Shown in pieces: positions 1-7,454 of a DNA stretch of 42,645 bases (positions are counted from its first letter, which is position 1; each line of letters begins with the position of its first letter). The notes under the pieces were generated by a model. The model made no database searches. It saw nothing but the letters and a program-made list of their open reading frames with translations, and was not told the origin of the DNA. The DNA comes from Lachnospiraceae bacterium (GTDB taxonomy: Bacteria > Bacillota > Clostridia > Lachnospirales > Lachnospiraceae): NCBI GenBank assembly GCA_024696615.1, contig JAILGS010000057.1, forward strand, positions 1-42,645. Direction: 5' to 3'. A program made the position numbers and the translations under genes.

Positions 1-254
1 ACACAGCCAATCTCTTAACTCAGGAACTTACGGAAGAAGACTTTAATGAAGGTTCCATCGATTTGATCAGTATCCTCGTTAAGGGTAAGATGGTAACCAC
101 TCGTTCAGACGGACGTCGTGCCATTGAGCAGGGCGGTGTTATGGTCAATGAGGAGAAGGTTTTAGATTTCAAGAAGACCTATACCAGGGATGAAGTGGCA
201 GCAGGCCTTTTAGTAAAGAAGGGTAAGAAGTCCATTAAGAAGTTTACCGTGTAA
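1..254 (+). CDS. tyrS: Tyrosyl-tRNA synthetase, C-terminal S4 domain (partial, 5' end outside window)
   Basis: The reading frame is open from base 3 to the TAA at 252-254 and gives the last 83 residues of a protein that begins before the window. The segment carries an S4-type RNA-binding signature (RSDGRRAIEQGGVMVN) followed by a short beta-rich tail ending in KKGKKSIKKFTV, the usual end of bacterial TyrRS. The full enzyme charges tRNA-Tyr with tyrosine in the cytoplasm; the S4 domain clamps the tRNA. The catalytic domain (HIGH/KMSKS) is not visible, so the name rests on the tail alone. Other S4 proteins are possible, but the spacing to the stop and the KGKK tail fit TyrRS best. The next gene follows after 30 bases, so the two may be co-transcribed. 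Confidence 0.82.
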   Translation, partial: TANLLTQELTEEDFNEGSIDLISILVKGKMVTTRSDGRRAIEQGGVMVNEEKVLDFKKTYTRDEVAAGLLVKKGKKSIKKFTV

Positions 255-284
255 GAGAATGACTTGGATTAGAGGAGGCTATTC

Positions 285-1094
285 ATGAAGGAACAGACAC
301 AGGGGCTTTCCGTAGTACGGAAGGACTTATCCGCAACACAGTTAAAGACCATTGCCTTAGTATGCATGTTTTTGGATCATTTTGCCGGCGTGTATATGGG
401 CCGTTACTTGATGGCTGAAGGAATTCCTTTTATGTCCTCCTTCAATGTTTCCAATTGGATTACCGTTTTGTATTATGTGATGCGGGGAATTGGACGAGTT
501 GCTTTTCCAATTTATGCATTTTTAATCTGCGAAGGTGCAGTGCATACCAGGAATATTTGGAAGTATTGGGAACGGCTGCTTGCATTTGCCATTATTTCCG
601 AGATTCCTTTTGATCTTTGTCTGAATATTACAAGAAGTCAGGCATTAGAAAGACATGTGATTGAATTCGGATATCAGAATGTATTCTTTACCTTAGCCAT
701 TGGCTTATTGGTAATTATTGGATTACAAAAGATTGAAACCAAGAACTTCCATCCTGTCATCGCCTATGTGCTTCGGTTAGGGTGTATCTTTGCAGGAATG
801 CTTTTAGGGTATTTCTTAAAGACGGATTATGGCATGGCCGGTGTATTAGTGATTGCGGCCATGTATATGTACCGAACCCATAAGATGCTGGCTGTAGGCA
901 TTGGATGTGTGCTTCTTTCTTTGATGTCCATCTTGGAGATTCCAGCATTTCTTTGTATGATTCCAGTCTTTTTCTATCATGGTAGAAAGGGCGTGATGCT
1001 TGGCAATCATCCATATGGAAAGTATGTATTTTATGGATTCTATCCAGTACATTTGCTGATTCTTGCAGTGGCAAGCATTGTGTCAGGATTCTAA
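285..1094 (+). CDS. TraX family integral membrane protein
   Basis: A 269-residue multi-pass membrane protein with about eight hydrophobic segments. The N-terminus holds the family signature LSATQLKTIALVCMFLDHFAG (residues about 15-35), with the DH pair typical of TraX-like proteins, and the pattern continues with RxAFPIYAFLICEG near residue 80. TraX of the F plasmid acetylates pilin; chromosomal relatives in Firmicutes are common, belong to the wider membrane acyltransferase group, and have no proven substrate. The start is set by AGAGGAGG about seven bases upstream of the ATG. It follows tyrS by 30 bases and is separated from purA by a promoter, so it is probably read from upstream. Nothing nearby suggests conjugation. 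The family call is fairly secure; the function is not. Confidence 0.8.
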   Translation: MKEQTQGLSVVRKDLSATQLKTIALVCMFLDHFAGVYMGRYLMAEGIPFMSSFNVSNWITVLYYVMRGIGRVAFPIYAFLICEGAVHTRNIWKYWERLLAFAIISEIPFDLCLNITRSQALERHVIEFGYQNVFFTLAIGLLVIIGLQKIETKNFHPVIAYVLRLGCIFAGMLLGYFLKTDYGMAGVLVIAAMYMYRTHKMLAVGIGCVLLSLMSILEIPAFLCMIPVFFYHGRKGVMLGNHPYGKYVFYGFYPVHLLILAVASIVSGF

Positions 1095-1102
1095 AACTTT
1101 GC

Positions 1103-1132
1103 TTGTAACTCATATAGGAAATATGTTATATT
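1103..1132 (+). promoter_or_regulatory. Likely sigma-A promoter of purA
   Basis: TTGTAA at 1103-1108 and TATATT at 1127-1132 are 18 bases apart, with a TG one base upstream of the -10 (extended -10). It lies between TraX and purA, and a start near 1139 would give a ~63-base leader containing the hairpin at 1144-1165. Confidence 0.6.
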
Positions 1133-1143
1133 ATCAAAGTGTG

Positions 1144-1165
1144 CGGTCTGTGAAATGACAGGCCG
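1144..1165 (+). other. Small hairpin in the purA leader
   Basis: CGGTCTGT (1144-1151) pairs with ACAGGCCG (1158-1165) around a six-base loop, with one G-U pair. It lies just downstream of the predicted start of the purA transcript and has no U tract, so it is not a terminator. A role in mRNA stability or protein binding is only a guess. Confidence 0.4.
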
Positions 1166-1201
1166 ACTTTGTATGTGTTTTTTCACGGAATGGAGGAATT
1201 T

Positions 1202-2476
1202 ATGGTAAGAGCTGTAGTAGGCGCTCAATGGGGCGATGAAGGTAAGGGTAAGATTACCGATATGCTTGCTGAGCAGTCCGATATTATTTGTAGATTTCAG
1301 GGCGGTAGTAATGCAGGCCATACGATTATTAATAATTACGGTCGTTTTGCATTACATTTACTTCCATCCGGAGTATTCTATGATCACACCACCAGCATCA
1401 TCGGTAATGGTGTAGCATTAAATATTCCTAAGCTTTTTGAAGAAGTAAAGAACCTTACGGATCAGGGCGTGCCAATGCCAAAAATCCTTGTATCTGATCG
1501 TGCTCAGATTTTGATGCCATATCATATTTCATTTGATGCTTATGAAGAAGAGCGTCTTGGTGGTAAGGCATTTGGATCAACCAAGTCCGGTATTGCTCCA
1601 TTCTATTCTGATAAATATGCTAAGATCGGCTTCCAGGTAAGCGAATTATATGATGAAGCTTCTTTAAAGGAGAAGGTAGAGCGCGTGGTTGCTTATAAGA
1701 ACATCTTATTAGAGCATCTCTATCACAAGCCAACCTTGGATCCTAAGGAAGTATTTGATCTGCTTCTTTCCTATAGAGAAATGGTGGATCCATATGTAAC
1801 GGATGTTTCCGCATATCTGCATGATGCAATCAAGGCTGGAAAGAATATCTTATTAGAGGGTCAGCTTGGTTCCTTAAAGGATCCGGACCATGGAATTTAT
1901 CCAATGGTAACCTCATCCTCCACTTTAGCAGCTTATGGCGCTATCGGTGTGGGTATTCCAGCAGCTTCGATTCAGAACGTAACCACCGTTGTGAAGGCTT
2001 ATTCTTCCGCAGTTGGTGGTGGCGCATTTGTTAGTGAAATCTTCGGTGACGCAGCGGATGAGCTTCGTCGTCGTGGTGGTGATAAGGGTGAATTTGGTGC
2101 AACCACCGGCCGTCCAAGACGTGTGGGTTGGTTTGACTGTGTGGCTTCCCGTTATGGTGTGCGCATGCAGGGTACCACGGAAGTAGCTCTTACGGTAATC
2201 GATATCTTAGGATATCTGGATGAAATTCCAATCTGTACCGGTTATGAAATCGATGGCGTTGTGACTAAGGACTTCCCTGTAACACACAAACTCGAGAAGG
2301 CTAAGCCAGTATTAGAAGTGCTTCCTGGCTGGAAGTGTGATATTCGTGGCATTACCAAGTACGAGGATCTTCCTGAGAACTGCCGCAAGTACATCGAGCG
2401 TATTGAGAAGGAATTAGAATGTCGTATTTCCATGGTTTCTAATGGCCCTGGACGTCACGAAATCATCTATCGTTAA
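1202..2476 (+). CDS. purA: Adenylosuccinate synthase
   Basis: Catalyses GTP-dependent ligation of IMP and aspartate to adenylosuccinate, the first step from IMP to AMP, in the cytoplasm. The 424-residue protein opens with the P-loop signature GAQWGDEGKGKITD, containing the catalytic Asp, and has the GGSNAGHT segment with the catalytic His at about residue 42. The GATTGRPRRVGWFD block near residue 300 is also diagnostic. An in-frame ATG exists at 1169, but the GGAGGAA just before 1202 and the usual MVRAVVGAQ start favour 1202. The loop normally read as EGAQG is EGQLG here (ILLEGQLGSLKDPDHG), a variant I associate with Lachnospiraceae enzymes. It has its own promoter and a strong terminator, so it is probably transcribed alone. 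Confidence 0.97.
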   Translation: MVRAVVGAQWGDEGKGKITDMLAEQSDIICRFQGGSNAGHTIINNYGRFALHLLPSGVFYDHTTSIIGNGVALNIPKLFEEVKNLTDQGVPMPKILVSDRAQILMPYHISFDAYEEERLGGKAFGSTKSGIAPFYSDKYAKIGFQVSELYDEASLKEKVERVVAYKNILLEHLYHKPTLDPKEVFDLLLSYREMVDPYVTDVSAYLHDAIKAGKNILLEGQLGSLKDPDHGIYPMVTSSSTLAAYGAIGVGIPAASIQNVTTVVKAYSSAVGGGAFVSEIFGDAADELRRRGGDKGEFGATTGRPRRVGWFDCVASRYGVRMQGTTEVALTVIDILGYLDEIPICTGYEIDGVVTKDFPVTHKLEKAKPVLEVLPGWKCDIRGITKYEDLPENCRKYIERIEKELECRISMVSNGPGRHEIIYR

Positions 2477-2497
2477 GACATGTAGCAGAAGATGTAT

Positions 2498-2535
2498 AAA
2501 ACTCCGAACGACGTAGGTCCTTCGGAGTTTTTTTA
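2498..2535 (+). terminator. Rho-independent terminator after purA
   Basis: AAAACTCCGAA (2498-2508) pairs with TTCGGAGTTTT (2521-2531) and is followed by a T run to 2534. It lies 21 bases after the purA stop codon. Confidence 0.92.
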
Positions 2536-2564
2536 TTGATGATTGGGGCTAAAACCGATATAAT
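2536..2564 (+). promoter_or_regulatory. Likely promoter of the HAD phosphatase gene
   Basis: TTGATG at 2536-2541 and a perfect TATAAT at 2559-2564 are 17 bases apart. The -35 begins as the purA terminator T run ends, so the two genes are cleanly insulated. Confidence 0.75.
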
Positions 2565-2589
2565 GGAAATGTATGAGAAGGAGTAGAAG

Positions 2590-3189
2590 ATGATCGATAC
2601 CGTAGTATTTGATATGGGGGGAGTCCTGGTGGATTTTCATCCTCGGAAGGGCCTAAAAGATCTGGGTTTTTCCAAGGAATGCGTGGATGCGTTCATGAGT
2701 CGGATCTTTTCCGGATTTTGGGAGGAGTGCGATAAGCGTCCGATTTCCAGAGAAGAGATCATTCGCCTCTTTACGAAGGAACTTCCAGAGTATGAGAAGG
2801 AAGTGAAGATTCTTTGGGAAGGCACCAATACCAGAGCTTTAACCAATTCCTATGACTATTCCAAGGAATGGTTAAAAAGCCTGCAGGAGAGCGGACTTAA
2901 GGTATATATTTTATCGAATTTTGGACAGGTATCTTTTGAAAATCATAAAGAGATTTATACCTTCTTAGAACATACGGATGGGGGCGTGATTTCCTATGAA
3001 GTCAGTCAGTATAAGCCTAATCCGGATATTTATCAGACATTGATTCATAAGTATGGCATTACGCCGGAGCATGCCGTGTTCATCGATGACCGCAAGGTCA
3101 ATGTGGATGCTGCAAGAAGCGTGGGCATGCAGGGAATTGTATTTGAAAGTTTTAAGGATTGTAAGGAAAAGATTGCAGAACTTTTATAA
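2590..3189 (+). CDS. HAD-superfamily phosphatase (subfamily IA)
   Basis: A 199-residue soluble hydrolase. Motif I is FDMGGVLVDF with nucleophile Asp8; the second Asp of the usual DxD is Gly10, as in YihX-like sugar-phosphatase relatives. Motif II is ILSNFG (about residue 105), motif III the Lys in SQYKPNPDIY (about residue 140), and motif IV VFIDDRKVNVDAA (about residue 160). The cap is a small helical insert between motifs I and II. YihX-type enzymes dephosphorylate hexose phosphates or related small metabolites; the substrate here cannot be read from sequence. The start follows GAAGGAG at good spacing. It has its own promoter, and it converges with the small reverse-strand gene downstream. 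Confidence 0.88.
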   Translation: MIDTVVFDMGGVLVDFHPRKGLKDLGFSKECVDAFMSRIFSGFWEECDKRPISREEIIRLFTKELPEYEKEVKILWEGTNTRALTNSYDYSKEWLKSLQESGLKVYILSNFGQVSFENHKEIYTFLEHTDGGVISYEVSQYKPNPDIYQTLIHKYGITPEHAVFIDDRKVNVDAARSVGMQGIVFESFKDCKEKIAELL

Positions 3190-3220
3190 GGAATCCTACT
3201 GGAAAGAATTCCCGGAAGGA

Positions 3221-3499
3221 CTACTTGGAAGAATCCTTGGACTCTTCACTGGTTTCGCCGGTTGCTTCCTCATCCTTGGTTTCATTTAGTTCCAACTCAT
3301 CCAAGATGGCTGCGTCCTTATTAAAGAACTTGAACGTCATCATGTAGACATAGAGAATCACCGGAATAAAGAAGGTGAAGAAGATGGATGCTTTTAACAT
3401 GGCAAATGCAGTATCCGTCTTAATGAGAGCGCATACTAAGGTGGTAAGATACATACTAATTAATAAAACAATTCCAAGAATTGCACCAACTCGTTTCAT
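3221..3499 (-). CDS. Small two-helix membrane protein of unknown function
   Basis: A 92-residue protein not matched to any family I can name. Two hydrophobic helices (about residues 4-25 and 34-56) form a hairpin, followed by a strongly acidic, Glu/Ser/Thr-rich tail likely to be cytoplasmic and disordered. The ATG at 3499 is chosen because AAAGGAG lies seven bases upstream; an in-frame TTG two codons earlier is too close to that site. It diverges from deoD across an 83-base gap holding a GATTGG/CCAATC inverted repeat at 3515-3532, a possible shared operator. The coding status is supported by a good ribosome site and coherent topology. Confidence 0.7.
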   Translation of the reverse strand: MKRVGAILGIVLLISMYLTTLVCALIKTDTAFAMLKASIFFTFFIPVILYVYMMTFKFFNKDAAILDELELNETKDEEATGETSEESKDSSK

Positions 3500-3514
3500 G
3501 ATCAATCTCCTTTC

Positions 3515-3532
3515 GATTGGAAGTTACCAATC
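3515..3532. promoter_or_regulatory. Inverted repeat between divergent genes
   Basis: GATTGG (3515-3520) and CCAATC (3527-3532) form a perfect six-base inverted repeat around a six-base centre, between the small membrane protein gene and deoD. It could be an operator acting on either gene or a minor hairpin. I could not place a convincing deoD promoter, although TATATA at 3543-3548 is a candidate -10. Confidence 0.3.
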
Positions 3533-3582
3533 TATGAAGGATTATATAAAAGAATCAAAAATTATACAAGGAGGGTTTGCCA

Positions 3583-4296
3583 ATGGGAACACCACATAAT
3601 CAAGCAAGCAAGGGGCAGATTGCCAAGACTGTTTTAATGCCGGGAGATCCACTTCGTGCCAAATATATTGCAGAAACATATTTGTCCGATGTGACCTGTT
3701 TTAATCAGGTGCGTAATATGTTGGGCTTTACCGGAACCTATCAGGGGGTGAAGGTATCCGTGATGGGTAGTGGTATGGGTATGCCAAGTATCGGAATTTA
3801 TTCCTATGAACTTTATGATCAGTATGATGTGGAGAACATTATTCGGATTGGTAGTGCGGGAGGCTTTAGTGATGATGTACATTTGCGCGATGTCATTATT
3901 GCCATGGGTGCTTCTACCAATTCCAACTATGCTTCTCAGTATAAGCTTCCGGGAACTTTAGCGCCAATTGCTACCTGGGATTTATTAAAGAAAGCCGTGG
4001 AAAGTGCCGATGAATTAAAGGTTCGTACGGTGGTTGGCAATGTCCTTTCCTCCGATAGTTTCTATACCGATGATTCCAAGGATAATGACCTGTGGAAGCG
4101 CATGGGCGTGTTAGCTGTGGAGATGGAAACTGCCGCATTATATATGAATGCAGCAAGACTGCATAAAAATGCATTAGGTATCTTTACCGTATCCGATCAC
4201 TTATATACGGGAGAATCCTTGGATGCCGAAGCGCGTCAGACCAGCTTCCATGAGATGATGGAAGTGGCACTGCATACAGCAGTAAAACTAGCATAG
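3583..4296 (+). CDS. deoD: Purine-nucleoside phosphorylase, DeoD type
   Basis: Reversibly cleaves purine (deoxy)nucleosides with phosphate to free base and (deoxy)ribose 1-phosphate, feeding purine salvage. The 237-residue length matches the hexameric DeoD family. Visible signatures are VLMPGDPLRAKYIAE near the N-terminus, GSAGGFSDDVHLRDV (phosphate and ribose site) mid-protein, VEMETAALYMNA (substrate Met-Glu) and TVSDHLYTGE, whose Asp is the purine N7 proton donor. The ATG at 3583 is preferred over a TTG two codons upstream because AAGGAGG sits seven bases before it. The phosphofructokinase gene follows after 78 bases and may be co-transcribed. Confidence 0.96.
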   Translation: MGTPHNQASKGQIAKTVLMPGDPLRAKYIAETYLSDVTCFNQVRNMLGFTGTYQGVKVSVMGSGMGMPSIGIYSYELYDQYDVENIIRIGSAGGFSDDVHLRDVIIAMGASTNSNYASQYKLPGTLAPIATWDLLKKAVESADELKVRTVVGNVLSSDSFYTDDSKDNDLWKRMGVLAVEMETAALYMNAARLHKNALGIFTVSDHLYTGESLDAEARQTSFHEMMEVALHTAVKLA

Positions 4297-4374
4297 GAAG
4301 AAGCTAGGAATGCAGCATCCAAGCCGGATGTATGCGAAGAATATGTGTAAGAATCAACATAAGGGAGAGTAATC

Positions 4375-5595
4375 ATGTCGAAGAAAAATTGTCTTGTAGC
4401 ACAGTCCGGAGGTCCAACGGTGGCAATCAATGCCAGCCTTGCCGGTGTCATTGAGGCAGCCATGTATGCGAAGGAAATCGATACCGTATACGGTGGAAAG
4501 AATGGTATTCAGGGAATTTTGGAAGATTCCTTAGTGGCTTTAAATCCACTATTTCAGGATGCTTCCCAGATTAAGGCCCTGGTGAATACTCCATCCATGT
4601 ACCTTGGCTCCTGTCGTTATAAGTTAAAGGATGAGGAGACCTCACCGGAAGATTACGATCGCATTGAGGAAATCTTTAAGAAATACAATATTGGATATTT
4701 CTTCTATATCGGTGGCAATGATTCCATGGATACGGTGGATAAATTATCACGATTTGCTAAGAAGAGAAATCTTGATGTGAAAGTGGTGGGAATTCCTAAG
4801 ACCATCGACAATGATTTAAATTGTATCGACCATACTCCAGGATTTGGTAGTGCTGCGAAGTATATTGCTACCTCCGTGTTGGAGATGGCGCATGATACCT
4901 ATATTTATCATATTGATACCGTATTAATCGTGGAAGTGATGGGCCGAAATGCAGGGTGGTTAACGGCCAGTGCTGCACTTGCGAGAAATTCCTATAGTGA
5001 GGCACCACATTTGATCTATCTCCCAGAGGTAGCTTTCCATAAAGAACGTTTTGTGGAAGATGTTAAGAATTTATTAGCCACCAAGCACCATGTGATCGTG
5101 GCGGTATCCGAAGGCATCAAGGATGAGGATGGAAAGTACATCTCCTCCCAGGGTGGTGTTGTGGATAAATTTGGCCATACCATGTTAAGTGGTACGGGTA
5201 AAGTTTTAGAGAATCTTGTGAAGGCTGAGATTGGCTGTAAGGTGCGCTCCGTGGAACTCAATGTATTACAGCGTGCAGCATCCCATATTGCTTCGAAGAC
5301 GGATTTAGATGAAAGTTTCAAGCTGGGTAACAATGGTGTCAGCCTTGCTTTAGAGGGAAAGACAGGTGTGATGTCCACTCTGCAGAGACTTTCCAACTCC
5401 CCATATACCGTGGAATACGGCGCAGCAGCCATTGGGGAGATTGCCAATTATGAGAAGACCATTCCTAGAGAGTGGATTAATCGTGAGGGTAACGATGTGA
5501 CGGATCTGATGATGGATTATCTTCGCCCACTGGTACGGGGAGAGAATCAGATTACTTATCAGGATGGCATTCCATCCTATCTCTTTTTACAGTAA
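4375..5595 (+). CDS. pfp: Pyrophosphate-dependent 6-phosphofructokinase
   Basis: Phosphorylates fructose 6-phosphate to fructose 1,6-bisphosphate in glycolysis, probably with pyrophosphate as donor and reversibly. The 406-residue protein starts with the phosphofructokinase loop QSGGPTVAINASLAG. Two donor-determining positions point to PPi: GGNDS has Asp116 where ATP enzymes have Gly (GGDGS), and PKTIDND has Lys142 where ATP enzymes have Gly. The base TIDND and the EVMGRNAGWLTA segment of the sugar-phosphate site are intact. Start after GGGAGAG. The downstream transglutaminase-like gene begins 12 bases after the stop. An ATP-dependent enzyme is unlikely but only assay would settle the donor. 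Confidence 0.92.
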   Translation: MSKKNCLVAQSGGPTVAINASLAGVIEAAMYAKEIDTVYGGKNGIQGILEDSLVALNPLFQDASQIKALVNTPSMYLGSCRYKLKDEETSPEDYDRIEEIFKKYNIGYFFYIGGNDSMDTVDKLSRFAKKRNLDVKVVGIPKTIDNDLNCIDHTPGFGSAAKYIATSVLEMAHDTYIYHIDTVLIVEVMGRNAGWLTASAALARNSYSEAPHLIYLPEVAFHKERFVEDVKNLLATKHHVIVAVSEGIKDEDGKYISSQGGVVDKFGHTMLSGTGKVLENLVKAEIGCKVRSVELNVLQRAASHIASKTDLDESFKLGNNGVSLALEGKTGVMSTLQRLSNSPYTVEYGAAAIGEIANYEKTIPREWINREGNDVTDLMMDYLRPLVRGENQITYQDGIPSYLFLQ

Positions 5596-5607
5596 TTTGG
5601 AGGATAT

Positions 5608-7437
5608 ATGAAGGAAGAAAACGTAGAGGGGAACGCTCAGAAGGCCGAAGAGAGTGAAACGAAGGCTGAAGAGAGTGTAACGAAGGCCGAAGAGAGCGTA
5701 ACGAAGGAAGAAGAGAATGTAACGAAGGCCGAAGACCTTTCACAGACGCAGGAAATCCGCCTCTGGCTCCATGAAAATACGAAAGGGGCACCGGTGGAGC
5801 ATTATCTTTCCAAGCAGGAGAAGAAGGAACAAGTCTACAATATTCTAAGCGTAGTGGGGCTTTTTTGCGCTTTTTTAATGGTGGTATTAGCAGGTTATGT
5901 GTTCTTTCATTTCCATCCCAATGTTCAAGTGGAGATTGGAGAAGAGTTTCAGCTTTCCTCTGTATGGACAGGCGTTAGTTATGCGGAACTATTGCCGGAG
6001 GGAGAAGTGGTGGATTGTAATACCCTGGGTGTTTATCATCCAAGGGTGTTAGTGGCAGGATTAGTTCCGGTGTATATCACCGTTCAAGTAGTGGATACTA
6101 CGCCGCCCCGTCTTGAAACAAAAGCCTTAAGTATTACCTATCGGCAGGAAGTGACGCCGGAGGAATTTGTAGCAAAATGTGAGGATATGACGGAAGTAAC
6201 CTTGACCTTTTTAGAAGAACCGGACACCGCGAGGAGAGGACAGCAGACCGTTACCATTCAGGCCACGGATGTGGTGGGAAATGTGACGGAAAAGACCGCC
6301 AATATGACCATGTATCCGATTCGCTCGGAACTTACTTGTGAAATGGGTTCCTGTATCCCGGAGGCTACCACGCTTGTGGTGGGAGATGCAGGCAAAGCCT
6401 ACTATGTGTCCCTCGTAAGTACCATGACCTGCGGGGATTTTCCAGTGAAAGTGCAGTATGCAGGAAAAGTATTCGAAGTGATGGTGCATGTGGTGGATAC
6501 CACACCACCGAAGGTGGTTACCCAATCTTTGGAAGGATTTATCGATCATCCTCTAGAAGCAGATGCATTCATTGAATCCGTACAAGACTATTCGGAAGTG
6601 GAATTTTCATTTGCCGAAGAAGTGGACTGGACGGAGGAAGGCGAGCGCCAGGTCAAGATCCTTTGTGCGGATGCAGAGGGGAACGAAATCGTTAAGATCG
6701 CTCGTCTTACTTTATCCGAAGACACCTTGGCACCGGTATTTGGAGCTACTTGGGTTACCGTAACCGAAGGAGATCGGGTTTCCTACCGCGAGGCCTTAAG
6801 AATTACGGATAATGCGGATGCTGTGGAAGATATTACCTTAGAAATTTTAGAGTCCAATGTGGATTTAAATTCCATTGGTCGTTATACTGCCCTAATGAAA
6901 GCCACGGACACCGTCGGCAATTCCAGGGAAGTAAGAGTTTCGGTGCGAGTGTTGGGTGAGAATGGTGCAGCCTATAATGAAGCCAGCATCCAGCGCGAAG
7001 TGGATGAAATCTATGGAGCCATTATTAGTGCCGGCATGAGTGATCGCCAGAAAGCCCAAGCAATCTATAATTGGGTTCATAATAGAATTAAATACGGTGG
7101 ACATACGGTGAAGGGAGATTATTGGGGCGCAGCCTATTCGGCCCTGGACCGTAGATATACGGACTGTTATGGCTATGCGGTAGCCTGTGATCTTCTGTTA
7201 AAGAAGGCAGGAATTCCTACCCAGATGATTGTAAAGCAGATTACGCCAGCTACTTCCCAGGTAGATCATTATTGGAATCTGATTTTTCTTGACAATGGTT
7301 GGTACCATTATGATGCCACCCGACGTCGTGACGGCGCCACCTTCTGTATCGTGACGGATGCGCAGTTAATGTACTATTCCGCTACGCATGAGGGAAGCCA
7401 TAACTATGATCCTTCCCGTTATCCTACAATTCAATAA
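5608..7437 (+). CDS. Membrane-anchored Ig-like/transglutaminase-domain surface protein
   Basis: A 609-residue protein probably anchored in the membrane with most of its mass outside. Residues 12-45 are a charged cytoplasmic tail of repeated KAEESVT units. A single transmembrane helix spans about 79-101. Residues 110-460 hold several Ig-like repeats, each introduced by a VDTTPP-type turn. The C-terminal 150 residues are a transglutaminase-core domain with the triad Cys520 (YTDCYGYA), His554 (DHYWNL) and Asp569 (YHYDATRR) intact. Such domains act as cysteine peptidases or amide-modifying enzymes; the substrate is unknown. Start after TTGGAGG. It is the first of four tightly spaced genes with an MBOAT acyltransferase, an SGNH-like protein and a lipoprotein, which suggests work on a surface polymer. 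Confidence 0.85.
   Translation: MKEENVEGNAQKAEESETKAEESVTKAEESVTKEEENVTKAEDLSQTQEIRLWLHENTKGAPVEHYLSKQEKKEQVYNILSVVGLFCAFLMVVLAGYVFFHFHPNVQVEIGEEFQLSSVWTGVSYAELLPEGEVVDCNTLGVYHPRVLVAGLVPVYITVQVVDTTPPRLETKALSITYRQEVTPEEFVAKCEDMTEVTLTFLEEPDTARRGQQTVTIQATDVVGNVTEKTANMTMYPIRSELTCEMGSCIPEATTLVVGDAGKAYYVSLVSTMTCGDFPVKVQYAGKVFEVMVHVVDTTPPKVVTQSLEGFIDHPLEADAFIESVQDYSEVEFSFAEEVDWTEEGERQVKILCADAEGNEIVKIARLTLSEDTLAPVFGATWVTVTEGDRVSYREALRITDNADAVEDITLEILESNVDLNSIGRYTALMKATDTVGNSREVRVSVRVLGENGAAYNEASIQREVDEIYGAIISAGMSDRQKAQAIYNWVHNRIKYGGHTVKGDYWGAAYSALDRRYTDCYGYAVACDLLLKKAGIPTQMIVKQITPATSQVDHYWNLIFLDNGWYHYDATRRRDGATFCIVTDAQLMYYSATHEGSHNYDPSRYPTIQ
5641..5736 (+). repeat. Tandem 21-bp coding repeats
   Basis: Four and a half copies of a 21-bp unit starting at 5641, 5662, 5683, 5704 and 5725, with the core AAGGCCGAAGAGAGTGTAACG and a few substitutions per copy. 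Each encodes one seven-residue KAEESVT unit in the cytoplasmic tail of the transglutaminase-domain protein. The in-frame length means copy-number change would not break the gene. Confidence 0.9.
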
Positions 7438-7454
7438 AGGTGGTTATATAGCAA

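Noticed and set aside
285-1094. TraX as a sign of conjugation or plasmid origin
   Set aside because: Neighbours are housekeeping genes, no transfer genes are present, and chromosomal TraX-family proteins are common in Firmicutes.
5016-5447. A 143-codon reverse-strand frame inside pfp
   Set aside because: Fully inside a well-supported gene, with no ribosome site or recognisable domain.
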